The position numbers and the translations under genes were made by a program. From Trifolium pratense (Eukaryota; Streptophyta; Magnoliopsida; Fabales; Fabaceae), in the NCBI RefSeq assembly GCF_020283565.1, contig NC_060063.1, positions 49,653,726 through 49,717,725 of the forward strand: 64,000 bases of DNA, written 5' to 3'. The notes under the pieces are model-generated. The model was not told the DNA's origin. It saw only the letters and a list, made by a program, of their open reading frames with translations, and made no database searches. This document shows, one piece after another, positions 33,150-45,029 of this stretch; within the stretch, counting starts at the first letter, position 1, and each line of letters opens with the position of its first letter.

Positions 33150-33690
33150 GAGAAAACTTAAAGGGTTGTTGTGATTGGTTGGAATGCTCCTAAAGAAGAT
33201 TTTATTAAGCTCAATACAGATGAGGTTTGCAAAGTTAATCAAATGGCAGGTTGTGGAGGAGTGATTCGGGGAAGTCAAGGTGAGTGGATTCGAGGTTATG
33301 CAAAGAATGTAGGTAAATGTAATTCGTTCGTGGCGAAACTGTGGGAAGTGCTTGAAAGATTGTGATGTGCTAGACGGATGGGTTTTAAGAGGGCGGAGTT
33401 GATCGCACCGACTCAACATCTGTAGTGCAAGTGCTTAAGTTAAGGAAATTTTATAGTTTGGCAGGAGGAACGGTAGTGTAGGAGATTTGGAAGCTCTTGA
33501 ATTTGGATTGGAATATTGAAATTTCAAATTTATATAGAGAAGTCAATAAATGTGCAAATGCGTTAACTAATGTTGGATGCTGCTTGAACATGAGATTTTA
33601 TTTTTATGATGTTTGTTTGTTTTTTCTTAATAGCATTATGTTGGAATTTGGGAGTAATCTCCTTGTAATATCTTTTTCTTTTGGCATTTA
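33150..33690 (+). pseudogene. broken RNase H-like domain from a LINE or related element
   Basis: Frame fragments read IGWNAPKEDFIKLNTDE, AGCGGVIRGSQGEWIRGY and, in another frame, DWNIEISNLYREVNKCANAL, which are the beginning and end of the RVT_3-type RNase H domain found at the 3' end of plant LINEs. Between them are stop codons (after LERL at 33363) and frame changes, so it cannot be translated as one protein. Confidence 0.7.
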
Positions 33691-34983
33691 GTCCTCAAGA
33701 ATATATAAAATAAAATAAAAAATAGAATATAAATCATGGCTAATTGATGCTCCATCTTACTCATTATGACCATCACATTTACAAAATAAAAAAGAAGGAA
33801 AACTATGGTAAAAGAGTCTCACTTTTGATTTTCAATATAGTTTTAATTGGATTTTTCTCATTGTATATTCTAATTAATTGGATTTTTCTCATTGAATGTT
33901 CTAATTGCATTTATAATTATGAAATTCCATCAATAGCTAATAAGAATAATTTAGTAGAGTTGTGCTTATATTTCATTCGTTTATAATTTTCTTCTTAACA
34001 TATGAAATAGTTAAATAATTGTGGTACAGAGGGATTATCGTATATACCTTTGTTTTTATTAAGTATCATGTATATTTGAACAATTTTTTTTTTACGAAAA
34101 AAAAGGTGTTCAAATATACATGATAAAAAATGTATATTTGATGAATACAATTTCAATGGTTAAAAGATAAAAAATATATTTAAAAATTTGAAAAATTATG
34201 ATTAATAACATTAAAAAAAACATAGTTTAAAGATAAAATGTGCCTAATGCCATTTAGTGAAAGGTTAATGAGTTGCAATAACTTATTATATAAATTATTC
34301 ACCAAATATAACTAATCACACATATTTGGACTACATATAGTAAATCGTTGTAGAAATTTGTTGTGAAATTTGTGTTTCAAAATATAATTTTTGTTTAAAA
34401 TGATGCAATGCAAAGCCGGTCCCATTATGCTTGCTTGGAATAGAATCATTAAATTCCTAAGCAAACAAAGTATATTAAATTAAATGAACCCCTCAAAAAG
34501 AAAATAGTAAAAAAAGAAAAGAAAAAGGTAACTTGAGTTGAGGTTCATCAATCATCACCGACGGAGCATACTCCGGATCTTTGACATAGTACAAGGTTTT
34601 ATAGATAACATAGAATCACATGAAAACCCAATCACAATCTTAATACATGTCTCATTCACAAAATGAACAACATAAGGTAACTACTCATTTCTTGTTTTCT
34701 TCACCATTTTTCATTTTGTGATTAAAAAAACATTTGTTTATTTTAATTTTCAAAAACAAATATTCATAATCCTTATTACATTTACATCATATGTCTATTA
34801 TTTTCATAAGATGTTTAATTTGATGACATATTGACAAAATTCAATTCTAGATATCATCATCAAAATTTCTTCCTTAGTTAATATCAATAACAAGTTCTTC
34901 ATCATAAACAAATTTAATTTTATGTATTCATAATTCTAATTCCTTATCTTGATGATCCATAAATTTTGGTAAAATCTAGGACC

Positions 34984-36712
34984 ATGCTAGATGGAACTAG
35001 AAGGGATGATGGTAAACAAAAAAGAGCAAAATCCAACAATGAAAAAGACTATGAAGAAGATCTCATAAACCAATTACCAGAAGGAATCTCTATAGCCATT
35101 TTATCAAAATTACCAATAAATGAAGCTGCTAGAACAAGCATCCTCTCAAAAAAATGGAAAAATCTATGGACTTATTTTTCAGGTACCTTAGAATTTGAAG
35201 GTTCACCTATTATGAAAGACATGAAAAAAGATATGAAGAAAATCACAGGAAGACATTTACAAATGGCAATGGAAATTATGTATGATGCTGAAAGACAAAC
35301 ATATACAAGGTGGATCAATGAATTGTTAGCTTCACTAAAATGTTCATCTCTACAAGGATTGAAGTTTTGGTTTCCAATGAAAAGTGTGAGTGATATTGAT
35401 AAGTGGATTCATTTTGCAGTTCAAAAAAAGGTTCAAAAGCTTGAGTTGTATTTTGGTCATTCAATTGATTATGTTATTCCATTGGACTTGTTTAAGGTGG
35501 AAAGATTTAATTCGTTACGTATTTTGCGTATGAAATCGATCACTGTGACCGAAGAGATGCTAGAGTATTTACTGTGTAACTGTCAACTACTTGAAACATT
35601 GAATTTGGTTGATTCAGAAGTTCCAAAAACTATGAAGGTTTCAGGTTCATCATTGAAGTTGAAATGCTTAGAGTTGGTAAGATGTTGGGAATTGACAAAA
35701 GTTGAAATTTTTGCTGAGAAATTAGTGTCATTCAAATACTATGGATCACATTTGGAGACAGAATTCAAGACTGTTCCAAGCCTTGTGGAAGCATCTTTTG
35801 GAGGATCATTTGTGGAGTTTGTTAGACAAAGCTTTATGTTACAAATAAAAGTGCTTAAATTGGATATCACACAAAACTCACCCGATGTGGTAAATTTCCT
35901 ACCTACCCTTATTTTCTTTTAGGGTGATTTGCTTAATTATCTTTGTAGCACCGACACTTCTGATCGAAGACGTGTTTCGATGTCGAACACTGACACATAT
36001 AATTACATTGAATCATAAAGAGTGATATCTATTTTACTGCCTTTTTCTTTCAGATTTATTGGTTAAGTCAACTTCCCAAGTTAAAAAATCTCAAGCATTT
36101 GGAGTTGGTTGCTTGTGTTGATGATGGCATAACACTTGGTGCTTGTGTTATGTTATTGAGAGCATCACCTTCACTATGGAGGTTCACAATCAAGGTGAAT
36201 ATTCTTGTGCATCAAATAATGATTAAAATCAATTTATATTTCTAAATCACATTTTTATATATACTTATGCACAAATCTCACCATCTATAGCAGCTCTTAA
36301 TTCTTGTAGCACCTACCTTTGTCATGAAACATGCATCAAACTTATTATTTACGTCCAAAAGCTAAAGCAATTCTGAGTCTGAATCTGCCGTTTTTACATG
36401 TTGCAGATGGTAAATACCAATCCCACTTTTAGAACGCTACGCAAAGTTACAATGGAATGTCAATATAGTCTTAAGGAGTTAGAATTGGTTGGATTTTGTG
36501 GAGCAGCATGTGAAGTTGAATTAGTTATGCACATTCTTGAGAATGCAGTTGAACTTCAGAAGATAACTATTGATACAAGGTTACCAACTAAACCGAAATT
36601 AAGGCCACTGGTCGAGGAGCACTTCAAAACTTGGAATCATGAGGAAAACAGAAAGCATGCTCTGCGACTAAAGGACAAAATACCACCTCGGATTGAATTT
36701 GTTTGTCTTTGA
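34984..36712 (+). CDS. F-box/LRR-type protein (F-box, RNI-like)
   Basis: Predicted substrate-recruiting subunit of an SCF ubiquitin ligase; target unknown. Exons 34984-35889, 36054-36194 and 36407-36712 give 1353 nt, 450 aa, with phase-0 GT-AG introns. The frame is open a little further upstream, but only with a TTG, so the first ATG (34984-34986) is taken as start. The F-box covers about residues 27-65 (LINQLPEGISIAILSKLPIN, then TSILSKKWKNLW). The remainder has LRR-like repeats (LRILRMKSITV, LKCLELVRC, LKELELVGF) and ends HALRLKDKIPPRIEFVCL. The N-terminal 25 residues are basic and Lys/Arg-rich. It belongs to the large, fast-turning plant F-box family. I saw no clear FBD signature. Tail-to-tail with argininosuccinate synthase. 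Confidence 0.85.
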
Positions 36713-37063
36713 CTATATATGATTACCTCTTGTAGAAAGATGCATGTAAATTTCATTCAGAGTTACGAGACAAGTACTCCCTAATTATTTATTTACTTTT
36801 TAAGATATAATATGGATTGCAGACTGTTAAGAACATTATAAAATGAATGTTGAGAAGAGTACCTTAAAATGAATTTGCTTGCCATCAATTTCATTGTTAA
36901 ATACATCAAAGACCTTTCTCAAATTACAATCCAATTCCTAAAAAAACATAACTAAAATAACAGCAAAATCAAAATAACAGAGATAAGACATTTATGTTGT
37001 CCAGTGAAACAAAGCATGTCTTTTTATTGCAATCAAAAACATGTTTTGAAACGTAATCAACAC
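36713..37063. other. tail-to-tail intergenic spacer
   Basis: About 350 bp shared by the 3' ends of the F-box gene and argininosuccinate synthase. AT-rich; no repeat or other feature recognised. Confidence 0.6.
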
Positions 37064-40000
37064 TTAAATGCCCTGCTCAAGCATTGCTCGGACCCTCATT
37101 GGGAGACCGTAAAGCCGGATAAAACCAGCAGCATCAGCTTGATCATATATCTCACTATTCTCAAATGATGAGATATCTTGCCTATACAGGCTAAAGGGAC
37201 TCTTCCTACCTGTTACAGTAACAGAACCTTTGTACAATTTCAAAGTCACAGAACCTGTTGTGGTCTCTGTAATCTTTTGCATAAAGGCATCCATGGACTC
37301 GCGAAGTGGATCAAACCATCTTCCGGCATACACTAACTCTGCATACTTGAGGGCTAATGAATCTTTCACCTGTATTGTTTCTCGATCGAGTGTCAAAAAC
37401 TCCAACTCCCGTGCTGCAGCGAAAAGGATAGTTCCACCAGGAGTTTCATAGACTCCACGGCTCTTCATGCCTACAAGCCGATTCTCAACCATGTCGATCC
37501 TGCCAATTCCATGCCTTCCACCTATTTCGTTGAGCTCAGCGAGTAAAGATGCTGGTGAAAGTGGCTTTCCATTGAGTGAAACAGGAAGCCCTGACTCTAT
37601 ACCAATTTCCAAATATCTGCACGACATAATGCAAGCTTTCAAAAAGGTATAACTTCCAAAAAGAATTGCAGGGTGCAACCTTTTAAAACCATAACATAAA
37701 CTTTAGGTTGTGTATAAAGTTAGGATTTGCTTGGATAAACAGTATAATTAAGTGTTTATAGCATAATTGCTTATGTGTAAACCATTTTTATAATAAAAGA
37801 TAAAATCAAAGCAAAAAGTTTATTTAAAGTTATAATTTGTTTTCATAAACTATCCTGGAAAGCTTATGGAATTGGAAATAAGCTGAAAACAACAAACAGT
37901 ATAATTAAGCTTTTTTTCATAAATTCTCTCAAACAGTCTCACAAATACTGGTGGTCAGTAGACGAGTTCAAATAAGTCAATCCAAAACACGCCTGTTGGT
38001 AAAACCACGAGAAGGAAGCTTACTCTGCTTGATCTGGAGCATCCTCCGGGTCTACAGACATCATGTACATATCCTTTTGTGGCTCATTAGCTGGGTCTTC
38101 CAAAATATCACCCTGAAGTGACACAGATTGCATATATCAGAGAAACAGTAAAATGTCCCTCCCAGAGTATAGTTTTTGGATCTACACTTATAAATCATGA
38201 TCCTAGATTAAACTAAATATAAGCAATTTCAGACAATTCAGCATAGAAATGATGTAGTGTATTCCCTTTGAGGATTCATGTGCTCTCTAGATACCGGTAA
38301 CAAATGATGGTATTTCTTGAAATACTTCTAAAATTACAGTTCAGACCCTTGGAAACAAATTACAGTGAAGCCAAGATTTTTGTTGTTAACAATTTAGCGA
38401 GTCCATAGCATTTTGGTCGATCAGTTACATTATGAATGAAGGCCATCTAACAAACATTAATGCGGTGAATAGGAAAATAAATAGCCATATGTGCTTCCAA
38501 ACATGAAGACAACTATGCCAGCATCCTTTTCATGGAATCAATTAATTCAAAATAAAAAACACACTAAAGTGGTGACACTTATATAATCGCAGGATTTTTT
38601 TACGTTTCATAGAATTTGTTGATCTATTAGAAATTTGTATATATTGCTTTGATATGTGACGAAATATGTATTCTTAGAAGACCAAATTTATTACTTTGAA
38701 AATGATGACATGACCTTAAATTCAATAGCAGCTATACTAATAATGCTAAGACCCAAAGATTAAAAAAAAATAACAGACAAATCATTAGACTTGGCCAACA
38801 TTCAATTCAACACTATAAATAGAGCCAGATTGAGGATAACCACAATGCATACCTCATGGCTAAGGTGCCATAGGTTCCTATCCCTGCTATATATGGATTT
38901 CTTTGTCACTGGAACAGGAACGTTATGCTTTTTAGCATACTCAATCGCATCTTCTCTCCCTGTAATATCCCACTCCCTCCATGGAGCCACAATGTTTAGC
39001 TTGGGGTTCAGAGCAAAGAAGGTGAGCTCAAATCGAACCTAAATGTTTATAAACAAAATCAGTCAGAATAATACAATTGACATGACATAGTACTGTAAGC
39101 ATAATAGTAACTAGTAAGACATGCCTGATCATTTCCTTTCCCAGTGCACCCATGGGCGACAGCATCAGCTCCAACTTCTTTGGCAACATCCACCATGGCC
39201 TATCAGTCAGCAATCATCAATCAATATAAGTTTTTATTATACTTTAGAAGCGGGGGGCTAACTTTGTTCCGCAATCACTGCTAATTACAATTACTATGAA
39301 CCAAAGACACAGACATGGACACCGGACATGACACAGATAATAATTTGAATGTAACTATCAGACATCGGACACACCATTAATCTGAAAGTGTATGTGCTGC
39401 ATATTTACGGGGAGAAATGTTTTACCAATTGAAGTAATAAATCAAACTTCAAGCAGAAGTACCTTTGCAATTACAGGGCGGGCCATTGAGGTCCCAAGCA
39501 AATACTTTCTCTCGTAAATGGCACCAGCACGCAGGCAAGGATATACGTAATCTTTAACAAATTCCTCCTTCAAGTCCTTTACGACTAATTGAGAAGCCCC
39601 GCTAGCTTTTGCTTTGGCTTCTAAACCATCTAATTCTTTTATTCCCTGTGAAATTAATTTTGTTACCAGACAAACAGCATGTCAACAACAAACTGAGTAA
39701 AACAAATCTCTCAGCCGGATATTTACAATCTTCTAATAACTAATTTAAACAACAAAAAACTTTGTTACAAAAAATGAATTCCAAGAGTCGCGACATACTT
39801 GGCCAACATCAGCAGTGAAGCACACAACATCACATCCGTAATTCTCTCTGTAACACCAAAATCATTAAATTAAATAAGATAACAAGAACAAAATAATACA
39901 ACAATAGGTAGCTTCAAAATGGTTTATGATCTTTAATAACCCATTCCACTCAGAAAATTAAACTACATCTCTAAACTACTCAGTATTTTTCATTCAAAAT

Positions 40001-41076
40001 ATGCAAGGGAGACGATCGCGAACTTGTGATGGAAATCTAGCAGAAAAACGAAAGAAGAACGAGGAAGCATCTATACCTTAGCCACGGAACGATAACTGAT
40101 GTGTCTAAGCCACCACTGTACGCCAGTACAACCTTGTTCAATTTTCCTCGTAGCCCGCTACCCTTCTTGGCTTCAGAAACTTCTACATTTGCATCACTGT
40201 GCACTACTGCTTTGACAACTGCACATCATGAAAACTTAGCGTTATAAAAATTAAATTTAAGTATCAGACAACACCAAATCAGTATAATCAACCGGTGAAC
40301 ACACGGAGCATCCACTGATGCATTCAACATAAACCATTCATAACCTAAGAAGCCACAAATTAGGCTTTTAGAAATTTATTTATCATTTTCAAAATTCAAG
40401 TAATAAAATGAGTCAATTCATGTCCAACAAATAAAGAATACAATTGGAGACACCATGTTAATAGCTAATAAGGTCTTGAATTCTGTCTTAAATTTATATA
40501 TATAAATACGACTACGAGTGACGACTTCGCAACCGCAATTTCGACCACATGGACTGCATTTTGATGCAATATAAAGATTCACAGCGAACCGAAACTGCCA
40601 CCGCAATTTAAAACCATGGATTGGCCATTATTTATAAATCAAGTAATTTAAGACAATGCAAACCGTATACAATTTTCAATGGATCTTGAAAAAAAAAAAT
40701 CTCACCTTGAAGTCTACCGGCACCAACACTAGCTTTTGGCTTGAACTACACATGGTAGAAAAATCCAAAAATAAGACACACAAAGATATAAACAAAAAAT
40801 GGTGACAAAATATAAAGTAAAAAACATATATTCATAAACTTATTGTTAAAGTTTTAACTTTTTAAAATCACCTCTTTGAATGAACATGTGTTTGATTTCC
40901 AGAACCGATTAAACAAAACATGCTCTGCAACAAAAAAAAAAAAAAAAAGTGAAATGTTATTAGGATTCAAAAAATGGGGTTTTGAAAGAGATTGAAATGA
41001 AAATAAAAGAGAATTAACCTGTTGCATGTAGAGAAGAAGGAGGAGTGATAGTAGCGCATGGTTTCAACTGAGCCAT
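37064..41076 (-). CDS. argininosuccinate synthase, probably plastid-targeted
   Basis: Joins citrulline and aspartate with ATP to give argininosuccinate, the penultimate step of arginine synthesis. Exons in coding order: 41019-41076, 40872-40924, 40706-40745, 40077-40218, 39799-39847, 39463-39645, 39125-39199, 38853-39038, 38024-38112, 37064-37616. Total 1428 nt, 475 aa, all phases closing. The ATP-pyrophosphatase P-loop AYSGGLDTS is at 83-91. Family blocks follow: [77 protein letters not shown] and [11 protein letters not shown]. The first 75 or so residues precede the conserved core and look like a transit peptide ([18 protein letters not shown], few acidic residues at first). The start is the ATG with complement at 41074-41076. 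The intron after exon 7 uses a GC donor. Length is close to that of plant enzymes. Confidence 0.95.
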
Positions 41077-41604
41077 TGTTGAAGTGAACAAAAACAAACT
41101 AAGTGCTGCTTTGGTCGGCTAACGGTGGCTGTGCGGAGATGATTGCTGTGAACTGATAAAGAATGGTTTTTGTGGTGGCGGAGATGGTGGGTTGCGGCGG
41201 ATTTTGGGGCTTATAAGTTATAACTTAGAGCTGCTGTCGCAGTGTTTACTACCAGGGTTTTAAAAGTTTCAACTTTGAGGAAATGACCAAATTGGTCCCA
41301 ACATTGTAAACTTCTTCTGGTCACGGATAGATTTGGAGTCACTTTTGTCAGCAGTTTCGCATCCTAATAAATCACGATCGTTAATTTGAAATTGTACAGT
41401 GTACTACCAATAATCTATTACTTTTTTTTTTTTCAATACACTATTTCTATTACTAATATATTAAAATTGATTATCAACAAAGTTGCTGATTTATCATTAT
41501 TATTTTTAATCATGTTGTAATTTCACTAAAAAATATAAATAAAAATATATATAGAACGAAGATGAGATAAGTACAAAAAAAATAAATATATATATATATA
41601 TATA

Positions 41605-43215
41605 GGGGTTTTCTAACTAGACCCTAGTTAGGTCTAAGTTAGCAAGGTGCACATTTTCAATTGGACCAAAATACCCATTCTTTTTAATTAATTAACCAAA
41701 ATACCCATTAATAGACGCGGATCCAGTGTCGCGCGCGTACCGAAGGACCATGGTTACAGACCGTTGATTTCCATCAGACAGCCAATATCTGATCTCATCA
41801 AGACTGTCTGATCAATCCGACAGCCCAGATCATCCTGATCCATCAGATTCCAGCGCGTGCGCCACACTGGATTACACCCTGGAGAGAGAAAAATTTGCTT
41901 TTTAAAAGTAGGACACGTGTCACACAATGGTTGGCTGGACGCGATTTTTGTTCATTTAATACTTTGAACTCAATTATTTCGTTGTAAATTAATTTTTTAT
42001 TTTTATTTTTTATACCATAATTCATAATTTTTTTTTTCTACAAATAGAGACTTGGTTCGTTTGATTTGGACACCGAAAAAAAAATGCAATTTTTCACTAC
42101 CTTAATCTCATTTTTTGTCTACTAAATACGTTACTTGTGTGTTGTAATTTAACACGCACCACTCAACCAACTCACTGAAACCATTATACCAGGAAAATAG
42201 TAGATAATATTCTGGAACTTTTGGTATATTTTATGAAATTTTTGGAGACCTGAAACTATTTTTAGTTAATTAAATGAGATAAAACGGTAATTAAAAACTA
42301 ATGTTTGCTTCTGAAACCATTTTACTGGTAGAATGGTTGCACATAGTTGTATTCTGAAACCATTTTACTGGTAGAATGGTTTCAATGAGTAATTTATTAA
42401 TTGTGTTTGCTTCTGAAACCATTTATCTGGTACAATGGTTTCAGAGAGTTGTAATCTGAAACCATTTTGCTGGTAGAATGGTTTCAGTAAGTTGATTATT
42501 AGTTATTTGCTTCTGAAACCATTTAGCTTGTAGAATGGTTGCACATAGTTGTACTCTGAAACTATTTTACTGGTAGAATGGTTTCAGTGAGTAATTTATT
42601 AATTGTGTTTGCTTCTGAAACCATTTATCTGGTACAATGGTTTCAGAGAGTTATAATCTGAAACCATTTTCCTGGTAGAATGGTTTCAGTGAGTTGATGT
42701 AAGGTAGTGAAAAATGAGATTAAGGTAGTGAAAAATTGGGTTTTTTTTCTGTGTCCAAATCAAACGAACCAAGTCTCTATTTGTAGAAAAAAAAAATTAT
42801 GAATTTTGGTATAAAAAAAAAATAAAAAATTAATTTACAACGAAATAATTGAGTTCAAAGTATTAAATGGAAAAAAATCACGCCCAGCCAATCAGACAGC
42901 GACACGTGTCCTGCTTTTAAAAAGTAGATTCTTCTCTCTCCAGGGTGTAATCCAGTGTGGTGCACGCGCTGGAATCTGATGGATTCGGATGATCTGGGAT
43001 GTCTGATTGATCAGACAGTCTTGATGAGATCAGATCTTGGCTGTCTGATGGAAATCAACGGCCTGTAACCATGGTCCTGCGGTACGCGCGCGACACTGGA
43101 TCCGCGTCCATTGATGGTAATTTGGTTAATTAATTAAAAAGAATGGGTATTTTGGTCCAACTGAAAAGGTGCACTTTGTTAATTTAGACCCAACTGGGTC
43201 TAAGTTAGCAGCCTC
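41605..43215. mobile_element. large foldback element with about 510-bp arms and a palindrome array in the loop
   Basis: The left arm (41605 to about 42115) is the inverted copy of the right arm (about 42705-43215). Matching blocks include GACCCTAGTTAGGTCTAA, CGCGGATCCAGTGTCGCGCG, CCATGGT, GACACGTGTC and GTTCGTTTGATTTGGACAC. Flanks are AT microsatellite on both sides, so the target duplication cannot be read, though 9 bp of ATATATATA is compatible. The loop contains the palindrome array at 42303-42700. No protein is encoded. Long-TIR Mutator-like is the likeliest class; this is an inference. Confidence 0.8.
42303..42700. repeat. eight short palindromes in a two-unit higher-order repeat
   Basis: Each palindrome reads roughly CTGAAACCATTT-N-CTGGTAGAATGGTTTCAG. 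They start near 42311, 42353, 42413, 42456, 42511, 42555, 42616 and 42658. Spacers alternate (CACATAGTTGTA, TGAGTAATTTATTAATTGTG, GAGAGTT, and a GTTGATTATT/GTTGATG type), so four palindromes form a unit of about 202 bp present twice. Confidence 0.85.
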
Positions 43216-44074
43216 ATATATATATATATATATAGAAAGAATATAAGATAAATATAATAAAAAGATGATATGTTTCAAAATATGAATAAAACATATTATA
43301 GATATGAATAAAACAGAACAATATATTTATGTTTAAAAATAGGAATTAAAAAAACTCTAGAAAAAATAAGATGAATATGCATAAAAATAAGAATATAGAA
43401 ATAGAAACATAAACAATATTCGTAATCAAATTTCTAAATTTTTTAATTAAAAAATATACATGGGGCCATTAGTTGTCATTGATAATTTATTCATTTAATT
43501 AATTTTACAAGAAATAACACAACACAATTGTTTCACTTATATAATAAATTTTTACCTTAACATAAATATCAAATAAAAGTCAATAGACCTGTACAAATGC
43601 ACTGGTCTTTTAACTAGTTAAGATTTAAAATATGGCCGTGCAAAAAAAAATGGTTTTGTAAAGTAAAATTATCTCAGTTGCCGATTAAAAATCAGACGAT
43701 TTAGATCAATTACAATACTATATTATAACAGTAAGAAATCCAATTCGTACAACTCACAACCATGAAATTTGGTGGAAAAGGATTTAAAAACTATAAAAAT
43801 AAAAAACATATCTAACACTATAATTTATGTAAAATTACAACAAATCATCGTAATTTCGATATATTCATTGCCTAGATACCAAAATCAAATTGGAAAGAAA
43901 AATCTTGGAGCACAAGCACAAAGTGGGCGGGGACAGCTTTGGCACTCATCAAATCAAATAGACAACGATTCCCCTTTTCTATCTTTTGCCAATCTGCTTT
44001 TGCAATTTATTGGACCACCCACGATTCTTAAATAGTCATGAGGGGTGCTGCTTCTGCTTGCTTAAGTATAAATA

Positions 44075-44417
44075 GGCTTAACTACATATTTGGTCCCTTA
44101 CGTTTATTTTAGATTTTAATTTGGTCCCTTACGTTTAAAAAGTATCAATTTGGTCCCTTACGTTTATTTTAGGTTTCAAGTTAGTCCTTTCCGTTAGGTT
44201 TGTCACTAACACCGTTTGAACAGTATACGTCTCAGCGTGTACAAGTGCCACGTGTATGTCCACATATGCAAATTGACTGCCACATATGACAAAATTGACG
44301 GAAAGGACTAACTTGAAACCTAAAATAAACGTAAGGGACCAAATTGATACTTTTTAAACGTAAGGGACCAAATTGAAACCTAAAATAAACGTAAGGGACC
44401 AAATGTGTAGTTAAGCC
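44075..44417. mobile_element. Mutator-like MITE with 9-bp target duplication
   Basis: 343-bp hairpin with termini GGCTTAACTAC, flanked by GTATAAATA at 44066-44074 and 44418-44426. The arms contain several copies of TTTGGTCCCTTACGTTTA. The pattern is familiar as an abundant plant repeat. Confidence 0.85.
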
Positions 44418-45029
44418 GTATAAATAATAATTTTTCTGTAAAAAAAAAAAGTATAAATAATAATTTGTGTAAAAATAAGTATAAATAATCATATAATAAT
44501 AAATAATAAATATATAAAAGATAGATACTATGGAAATTTCAAAGTTGCCCCTTCTTGCATCATGTTGTGGGATTTGGTTAACATCGAAGACTTCGTCGAG
44601 TCTTTTATGGTATACAAGTTGTAAATATTATTATAACGAAAACGAATTTTATAAAAAAATTCAATGTCTCAGGTTCGATTTACTCTAGTGCCAATTTCGG
44701 TGGGCTAGTCCATACAGAGAAAAAAAAAACTCCGGCTTTCAATGGGCGGCAAGTGGGCGGTGGGATTGGTCGCATCGGATTAGTAGGGCTTAGTCTTAGG
44801 GCCGGATACCGAGTTTTGAAAAAAAATAAAATTTCTCTATGTAGCTCTATTAATAGAGCATTACTTGTAATCATTTCACATCTTTGATCAACATATTCTA
44901 TTTTGAATATTTCTCAATTTTTTTTAAGCAACGGCTTCATCTTCTTCCTCCTCTTCTCACATCCTTAATATGTGTATTGATTTATATATAAGATTTGTGT
45001 TTATAGTTTATAATGTTTGTTTTGAGTAG

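Larger units (their letters stand above)
27390..34983. other. 7.6-kb gene-free, transposon-rich region
   Basis: No intact gene. Identified content: MITE copy 2 (27951-28133), a 198-bp tandem pair (28133-28528), a Stowaway-like element containing a Mutator-like MITE (29164-29838), another Stowaway-like element (about 30703-30852), an LTR-like remnant (about 32510-32945) and a broken LINE RNase H region (33150-33690). The segment 28565-28680 is GC-richer but has no recognisable product. The remainder is AT-rich with nothing recognised. Confidence 0.6.
41446..43618 (+). mobile_element. Helitron-like element interrupted by a foldback element
   Basis: Left terminus TCTATTACTAATATATTAAA resembles Helitron 5' ends. 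The right side, GTACAAATGCACTGG then TTTTAACTAGT, has a weak hairpin followed by CTAGT, as at Helitron 3' ends. Internal sequence (GATTTATCATTATTATTTTT) recurs near 55540. The base to the left is T rather than the expected A, and no helicase is encoded, so the class is tentative. Confidence 0.45.
41077..45029. other. intergenic repeat region between argininosuccinate synthase and the RNase J remnant
   Basis: The first few hundred bases are the upstream side of argininosuccinate synthase. Then come a Helitron-like element split by a large foldback element (41446-43618) and a Mutator-like MITE (44075-44417). The stretch 44420-45029 holds no recognised gene, except that GCAACGGCTTCATCTTCTTC near 44930 could be a scrap of an upstream RNase J exon. 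Confidence 0.6.

Noticed and set aside
33171..33365. 64-codon frame as a small gene
   Set aside because: It is the first part of a broken LINE RNase H domain; the rest follows in other frames with stops.
42303..42700. CRISPR-like array
   Set aside because: Repeats are palindromes in a plant foldback element with non-unique spacers; no cas genes and a eukaryotic context.
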